A stretch of 64,000 nucleotides of DNA, taken from CAYSNP01 sp050945855. GTDB lineage: Bacteria; Bacillota; Clostridia; Christensenellales; DTU072. Positions 60,033 to 64,000 of this stretch are shown here, piece after piece. Location of the stretch: positions 30,779 to 94,778 of the forward strand of contig JBMNTS010000001.1 in NCBI GenBank assembly GCA_050945855.1, in the 5' to 3' direction. How positions within the stretch are numbered: the stretch's first letter is position 1; the number at the start of each line of letters is the position of its first letter. The notes under the pieces are model-generated. The model searched no databases. It was given only the letters and a program-made list of their open reading frames with translations, and was not told where the DNA came from. A program made the position numbers and the translations under genes.

Positions 60033-60224
60033 TTATGAAATTAACGACCTGATAGTCTTTTCTTGTGTAGAATCAACAAACCCGCCTTGCCTTAAGTGAC
60101 GTTTCCTTTTTGTTGTCTTTTTGTTGAGAATATGATTCCTATTCATTTTATTGCGCTTGACCTTACCCGACGCGGTAAGCGAAAAACGTTTTTTAGCACC
60201 GCTGTGCGTCTTCATTTTTGGCAT
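60033..60224 (-). CDS. rpmI: 50S ribosomal protein L35
   Basis: The 63-residue basic protein starts MPKMKTHSGAKKRFSLTASG and has KMNRNHILNKKTTKRKR, typical of L35. It lies 20 bases behind infC and 23 before rplT. Confidence 0.97.
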   Translation of the reverse strand: MPKMKTHSGAKKRFSLTASGKVKRNKMNRNHILNKKTTKRKRHLRQGGFVDSTQEKTIRSLIS

Positions 60225-60244
60225 GTTCCGTACTCCTTTATAAG

Positions 60245-60760
60245 TTATTTTTTTATAGGTGCCAGTATCATAGCAATACTTCTTCCTTCTCTTGTTGCTT
60301 CTTTTTCCATTATGGCGAGATCTTTTACCATTTCAAAAAATTGTTCCATAACCTTCATACTAACTTCGGGATGCGCCTGCTGCCGCCCTTTCATCCTTAT
60401 CGACACCCTGACCTTGTTGCCCTGCTCTAAAAACTTCCTTGTGCTTTTGCACTTGGTATTGAGGTCTCCCACGTCGATAGTTTGAGAAAGCCAGATATCT
60501 TTAATCTCGATTATTTTCTGATTTTTCTGGGCTTCCTTTTCTTTTTTGATGTTTTCAAAACGATACCGTCCGTAATCCATCAATTTGCACACCGGCGGGG
60601 TGACTCCGGCAGTCATCTGCACTAAGTCAAGATTCTTTTCGTCCGCTATCCTGTTGGCTTCGTAGATGCTGACTATGCCGACTTGATTCCCGTTTTCGTC
60701 AATCAATCTGACTTCCCGTTCCCTGATTTTCTCGTTAATTAATAACTCTTTGAAAATAAT
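60245..60760 (-). CDS. infC: Translation initiation factor IF-3 with apparent AUU start
   Basis: IF-3 keeps 30S subunits free and proofreads start codons. The protein has the N-domain NEKIREREVRLIDENGNQVG, a lysine-rich linker (FENIKKEKEAQKNQK) and the C-domain VRVSIRMKGRQQAHPEVSMKVMEQF. An ATG exists at 60772, but it overlaps the ribosome binding site GGAGGG (60770-60765). Two ATT codons follow at 60760 and 60757, correctly spaced from it. AUU initiation is the known autoregulatory device of infC in other bacteria. With the first ATT the protein has 171 residues. The family-style start would read M-I-F-K-E-L-L. Confidence 0.93.
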   Translation of the reverse strand: MIFKELLINEKIREREVRLIDENGNQVGIVSIYEANRIADEKNLDLVQMTAGVTPPVCKLMDYGRYRFENIKKEKEAQKNQKIIEIKDIWLSQTIDVGDLNTKCKSTRKFLEQGNKVRVSIRMKGRQQAHPEVSMKVMEQFFEMVKDLAIMEKEATREGRSIAMILAPIKK

Positions 60761-60886
60761 TGCGCCCTCCATAAAAAAATGTGTAAGCAGTCGCATTACA
60801 CACCATATACTAATCCTCTAAGGAAAACAGTCTTTTTGGTATTGAACCGTTACGCTTTCGCTTCCGGTGAGAAATGCTTCTACTTT
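60761..60886 (-). promoter_or_regulatory. infC leader, probable L20-type regulatory leader
   Basis: About 125 bases separate the predicted transcription start from infC. An upstream element pairs ACCG with CGGT around GCGAAAGC, a GNRA-capped hairpin. Downstream stands a terminator-like hairpin, so control by attenuation through L20 is likely. I could not align it to a known leader model. Confidence 0.6.
60772..60801 (-). terminator. Attenuator hairpin before infC
   Basis: GTGTAA and TTACAC form the stem, extended by GC-GC across a bulge, with seven T residues immediately after and then the infC ribosome binding site. Confidence 0.7.
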
Positions 60887-60892
60887 AAGTAT

Positions 60893-60921
60893 ATATTATC
60901 AGCAAGCCTAACATAAGTCAA
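60893..60921 (-). promoter_or_regulatory. Promoter of infC-rpmI-rplT
   Basis: On the minus strand TTGACT and TAATAT are separated by 17 bases. Its -35 box lies 18 bases from that of the divergent thrS promoter. Confidence 0.75.
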
Positions 60922-60939
60922 GCAAAACACGCAAATATG

Positions 60940-60968
60940 TTGACTATATTATGATATAAGTTTATAAT
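60940..60968 (+). promoter_or_regulatory. Promoter of thrS
   Basis: TTGACT and TATAAT are separated by 17 bases. The leader to the ATG at 61007 is only about 30 bases, too short for a T-box. Confidence 0.8.
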
Positions 60969-61006
60969 TATAAAAGTCAATTTATGATTATTTGGAGATT
61001 TTTTCA

Positions 61007-62944
61007 ATGATAATTACACTAAAGGACAGCAAAAGAGAGTTTGCGGACGGCCTCAGCGCGCTGCAGATAGCAAAAGAGATAAGCCACGCTCTTGCAAAAA
61101 AGGCCGTGGCGGTAAAAATCGACAGTCAGCTTGCTTCCTTAACCACTACTATAAACACGGACGCGCAGGTGGAGTTTTTGACCTTTGAGGACGAACAGGG
61201 CAAAGAAGTATACCGGCATACCGCCTCTCATATTATGGCTCAGGCGGTAAAGCGCATTTACCCCACGGTAAAGCTAGCCATCGGCCCCGCTATCGCAGGC
61301 GGCTTTTATTATGATTTTGACTTCAAGACTCCTCCCTCCAAAGACGCTCTGGACTTAATTGAGGCGGAAATGGCGAAAATCATCAAAGAGGATATCCCCA
61401 TTATCAGAGAAGAAGTGCCTTACAAGATCGCTTTGAATTTTATGCAGGAAAACGAAGAAACCTACAAGGTCGAGCTTATTAAAGAGCTTGGCGAAAATGA
61501 GGTCATTTCCCTTTATCGGCAGGGGGATTTTGTTGACCTGTGCCGCGGGCCGCATTTGCCAAGTACCGGCTATATAAAAGCGTTTAAGCTCACTTCCATT
61601 ACCGGCGCGTATTGGAGAGGGGACGAAAGGAACAAGATGCTTACCCGCATATACGGTTCCGCTTTTCCCTCTAAGGCGGAGCTGGACGCCTATCTTGAGC
61701 AATTGGAACAGGCAAAGGCAAGAGACCACAACAAGTTGGGCAGAGAACTGGGCATATTTATGACCAGCGAGTACGTGGGGCAAGGGCTGCCCCTGCTTAT
61801 GCCCAAGGGCGCCAAACTGTTTCAGATATTGAACCGTTTTGTAGAGGACGAAGAGGAAAAGCGCGGTTACTTGATTACCAAAACGCCTTATTTGTCCAAA
61901 CATAACCTTTTCTTAGCCAGCGGCCATTGGGCTCATTATAAGGACAAGATGTTTGTGATGGGAGATGAAAAGAATGAGGAAGAGGAAATTCTTACGCTGC
62001 GGCCCATGACTTGCCCCTTCCAATTTCAAATATACAATAACGGCTTAAAGTCATATCGCGATTTGCCCATAAGATACGGCGAAACAAGCACCCTTTTCCG
62101 TAAAGAAGCCAGCGGCGAAATGCACGGGCTTATCCGCATACGGCAATTTACGCTGTCCGAAGGGCATATAATCTGCACGCCCGAGCAAATAGAAAAGGAA
62201 TTTACTGATACTGTAAACTTCATTTATTATATACTGGATTGCCTGGGACTGCGCGAGGATATATCCTTCCGCTTTTCCAAATGGGACCCTAACGACAGGG
62301 AGAAGTATATAGATAATGAACAAGCGTGGAACACCACACAGGCGATAATGAAGAAAATACTGGATAATCTGGGCATGAATTATGTGGAAGCCGAAGGCGA
62401 AGCCGCATTTTACGGACCCAAACTTGATATCCAAATTAAAAACGTTCACGGCAAGGAAGACACGCTTATTACTGTACAGGTAGACTTTTTCCTGCCCGAA
62501 AGACTGGATATGAGTTATATTGACGAAAGCGGGCAAAAAGTCAGACCCACAATAATACATCGCAGTTCCATAGGCTGTTACGAGCGCACTATAGCTTTAT
62601 TGATTGAAAAATACGCAGGCGCTTTCCCCACCTGGTTCGCGCCCATTCAGGTCAGACTGCTTGCCCTTACGGGCCGCAGTGCGGAGAGGACAAGTCAACT
62701 GACCGATGAGCTTAAAAAACTGGGCATCCGCGCGGAAGCCGATTTGCGCAATGAAAAAATCGGATACAAGATAAGAGAAGCGCAGCTTGAAAAAATCCCT
62801 TATATGATAATCATAGGAGATAAAGAGGTAGAAACGGGCAACTTAGCCGTGCGCGGCAGAAAGGAAGGCGATTTAGGCTCTCTGTCTTTCGAGCAATTCG
62901 TTGAAAAGATTAAATATGAGATAGATAATAAAATAATTAATTAA
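61007..62944 (+). CDS. thrS: Threonyl-tRNA synthetase
   Basis: The 645-residue class II synthetase has an N-terminal TGS domain (about 1-60), an editing domain with HTASHIMAQAVKR (about 72-84), and the catalytic core: motif 2 TLFRKEASGEMHGLIRIRQFT and motif 3 HRSSIGCYERTIALLIE. The zinc ligand is in MTCPFQFQIY. The C-terminal anticodon-binding domain is complete. The ATG at 61007 follows GGAG; the upstream frame to 60992 is rejected because 61007 gives the family start. Confidence 0.97.
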   Translation: MIITLKDSKREFADGLSALQIAKEISHALAKKAVAVKIDSQLASLTTTINTDAQVEFLTFEDEQGKEVYRHTASHIMAQAVKRIYPTVKLAIGPAIAGGFYYDFDFKTPPSKDALDLIEAEMAKIIKEDIPIIREEVPYKIALNFMQENEETYKVELIKELGENEVISLYRQGDFVDLCRGPHLPSTGYIKAFKLTSITGAYWRGDERNKMLTRIYGSAFPSKAELDAYLEQLEQAKARDHNKLGRELGIFMTSEYVGQGLPLLMPKGAKLFQILNRFVEDEEEKRGYLITKTPYLSKHNLFLASGHWAHYKDKMFVMGDEKNEEEEILTLRPMTCPFQFQIYNNGLKSYRDLPIRYGETSTLFRKEASGEMHGLIRIRQFTLSEGHIICTPEQIEKEFTDTVNFIYYILDCLGLREDISFRFSKWDPNDREKYIDNEQAWNTTQAIMKKILDNLGMNYVEAEGEAAFYGPKLDIQIKNVHGKEDTLITVQVDFFLPERLDMSYIDESGQKVRPTIIHRSSIGCYERTIALLIEKYAGAFPTWFAPIQVRLLALTGRSAERTSQLTDELKKLGIRAEADLRNEKIGYKIREAQLEKIPYMIIIGDKEVETGNLAVRGRKEGDLGSLSFEQFVEKIKYEIDNKIIN

Positions 62945-62966
62945 TCTCATATACCTATTAATATTA

Positions 62967-63000
62967 AGGAGCCTTGCGATTGTCAAGGCTCCTTTTTTTT
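62967..63000 (+). terminator. Terminator of thrS
   Basis: AGGAGCCTTG and CAAGGCTCCT form a ten-base-pair stem with a seven-base loop, followed by eight T residues. Confidence 0.95.
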
Positions 63001-63017
63001 ATTAGTATTTCTGCCGA

Positions 63018-63048
63018 AAATAAAACGGGGCTGTCTGAGACAGCCCCG
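63018..63048 (-). terminator. Terminator of the GLUG-repeat protein gene
   Basis: CGGGGCTGT and ACAGCCCCG form the stem around a five-base loop, followed on the minus strand by TTTTATTTT. It lies 22 bases beyond the stop codon. Confidence 0.85.
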
Positions 63049-63069
63049 CAAGATGTTTGAAATTCCGTA

Positions 63070-64000
63070 TCAACCGAACAGGTCAGTTATTGCAGTGCCT
63101 CTGACTCTTACCGTGACTCTCAGATTATCCATGGAATAATCCTCAAGCGTTGCGCCTGCTTTGCTCCAGCCCGTTACAATGCCGGCTTTGATGGAGCCGC
63201 CGGATACGTTGATTGTCTTATCCGCTCTCGGGTCAATGATCTTTGAGCCAGCTTCGCTGACGCCCGTTATGCCGCCGACAAAGGCTATGGGAGCATTGAC
63301 GTTCATAACGGTAATGCTGTTCACCACATAATCGATAGTACCATAGTTGATACCGGCAATGCCGCCTACTTTGGCTACGGCTAAGTCGGTAAGATTGACT
63401 GTCGCGTTTCCGTCCACTATTACGCTCTTGATATTGCCGTAGTTTACTTTTGCGGCCGCGCCGAACACTATATCCTCAGAACCGGTCTTGTTGTAGTTGA
63501 CGCTGATGGTAATATTTTGAATAGTGCCTTCGTTAGTATCAAACAGCGCGTCCGTTACGTGGCTTATACTGAAGCCGTTGCCGTTAAAGGTGCCTGTGAA
63601 CTTCTTGCCCTTGCCGATGGAGGAGAATTGTATGCCGCTAAGGTTGATATTGTTGGCAAGAACAAAATGCGAGCTGAGGTAATTGTTGATTTGCATCAGC
63701 TGTTCGGGAGTGCTTATCCTGTAAGGATTGGCCGTTGTGCCTACACCGCTATTGAAGATGCTGACTTGGTTTGCCATAATATCAATTAAGCGGTCGCTTC
63801 CCACAGTGAACGCTTCGTTTGTCAATATTGTATTGTAAGAGCTCAGTATATTGTTGATGATCTGCGAATTTGCGGCAACGCCGTAAGCGTCGTTAAGTTT
63901 AACAGAGTTGGCGTAAAGCTTATCCGTTGCGCCGGTGGTGTTATTGATTGTAGAGGCAATAACCACTCCGGCGAATATGCCCGCTTGTCCCCTGTCGCTA
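63070..64000 (-). CDS. GLUG-repeat surface-type protein, C-terminal part, cut by window edge
   Basis: The open frame runs through base 64000, so the N-terminus is missing. A GTG at 63966 would be only an internal codon. The visible 309 residues are low in cysteine and rich in Asn, Gly, Thr, Ile and Val, with repeated beta-type units: TFNGNGFSISHV, NEGTIQNITIS, VGGIAGINYGTIDYVV and FVGGITGVSEAGSKI. These match GLUG-motif repeats of large extracellular adhesin-like proteins. The chain ends TAITDLFG without a sorting signal or membrane anchor. Export is inferred from the family, not seen. Confidence 0.75.
   Translation of the reverse strand, partial: SDRGQAGIFAGVVIASTINNTTGATDKLYANSVKLNDAYGVAANSQIINNILSSYNTILTNEAFTVGSDRLIDIMANQVSIFNSGVGTTANPYRISTPEQLMQINNYLSSHFVLANNINLSGIQFSSIGKGKKFTGTFNGNGFSISHVTDALFDTNEGTIQNITISVNYNKTGSEDIVFGAAAKVNYGNIKSVIVDGNATVNLTDLAVAKVGGIAGINYGTIDYVVNSITVMNVNAPIAFVGGITGVSEAGSKIIDPRADKTINVSGGSIKAGIVTGWSKAGATLEDYSMDNLRVTVRVRGTAITDLFG

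Noticed and set aside
60969..61006. T-box riboswitch before thrS
   Set aside because: The leader is only about 30 bases long and contains no room for specifier or antiterminator.

Overview
The window reads as a chromosomal segment of a spore-forming Clostridia-type Firmicute. The reasons are the sporulation genes (yqfC, yqfD, a SpoIVFB-like protease and a 23-codon spoVM overlooked by length filters), the B. subtilis-like order gmk-rpoZ-priA-def-fmt-rsmB-rlmN-rsgA-rpe-spoVM facing rpmB, RNase J, Rex, short HisG with HisZ, and MinD/MinE. Base composition is moderate and even. I see no prophage, insertion sequence, integrase or CRISPR array. The species cannot be named from this sequence.

Layout. 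0-6 kb (minus): a truncated 7TM-HD protein, yqfD, yqfC, dnaB, an unknown exported membrane protein, and pepF. 6-11.3 kb (minus): an rnj operon with a U32 protein, an MGDG-synthase-like glycosyltransferase, BioY and an unknown membrane protein. 11.4-14.9 kb (plus): a sugar-phosphate nucleotidyltransferase, serC-serA and a DtxR/MntR-like regulator. 14.9-23.2 kb: mixed-strand transporters, a metallo-beta-lactamase-fold hydrolase, an SGNH hydrolase, rex, an amidohydrolase and thpR. 23.4-23.65 kb: tRNA-Gly, tRNA-Cys and tRNA-Leu. 23.8-29.6 kb: hisZGDBAFIE without hisH or hisC. 29.7-32.0 kb: fakA-like yloV and yloU, divergent from rpmB. 32.1-42.3 kb: an eleven-gene run from an AIR-synthase-like gene to spoVM, covering nucleotide metabolism, formyl-Met handling and ribosome maturation. 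42.4-46 kb: an rRNA methyltransferase-like gene and a MalT/SARP-type regulator. 46-52.6 kb: thyA-folA, a spoIVFB-like gene, minD-minE, a divergent mreB-like gene, maf and ppx. 52.6-58 kb: a dehydrogenase, an FN3-like membrane protein, PPi-type and ATP-type phosphofructokinases side by side, and proA. 58-61 kb: yebC, a SpoU methyltransferase and the infC-rpmI-rplT operon. 61-63 kb: thrS. The right edge holds a truncated GLUG-repeat surface protein.

The most notable signals are in initiation of gene expression. rsgA has no usable ATG/GTG/TTG for its conserved N-terminal OB-fold; an ATT codon sits behind a strong Shine-Dalgarno sequence. infC has the same arrangement, so the IF3 gene and a 30S-maturation GTPase gene may share IF3-sensitive AUU initiation. 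Several genes (an SGNH hydrolase, an AIR-synthase-like gene, thyA and perhaps spoIVFB) have a -10 box 6-8 bases before the ATG and no Shine-Dalgarno, which points to leaderless mRNAs. Gene losses within otherwise conserved clusters (hisH, prpC/prkC, mreC/mreD/minC/spoIVFA, phoH) recur. I found no obvious new defence system or mobile system.
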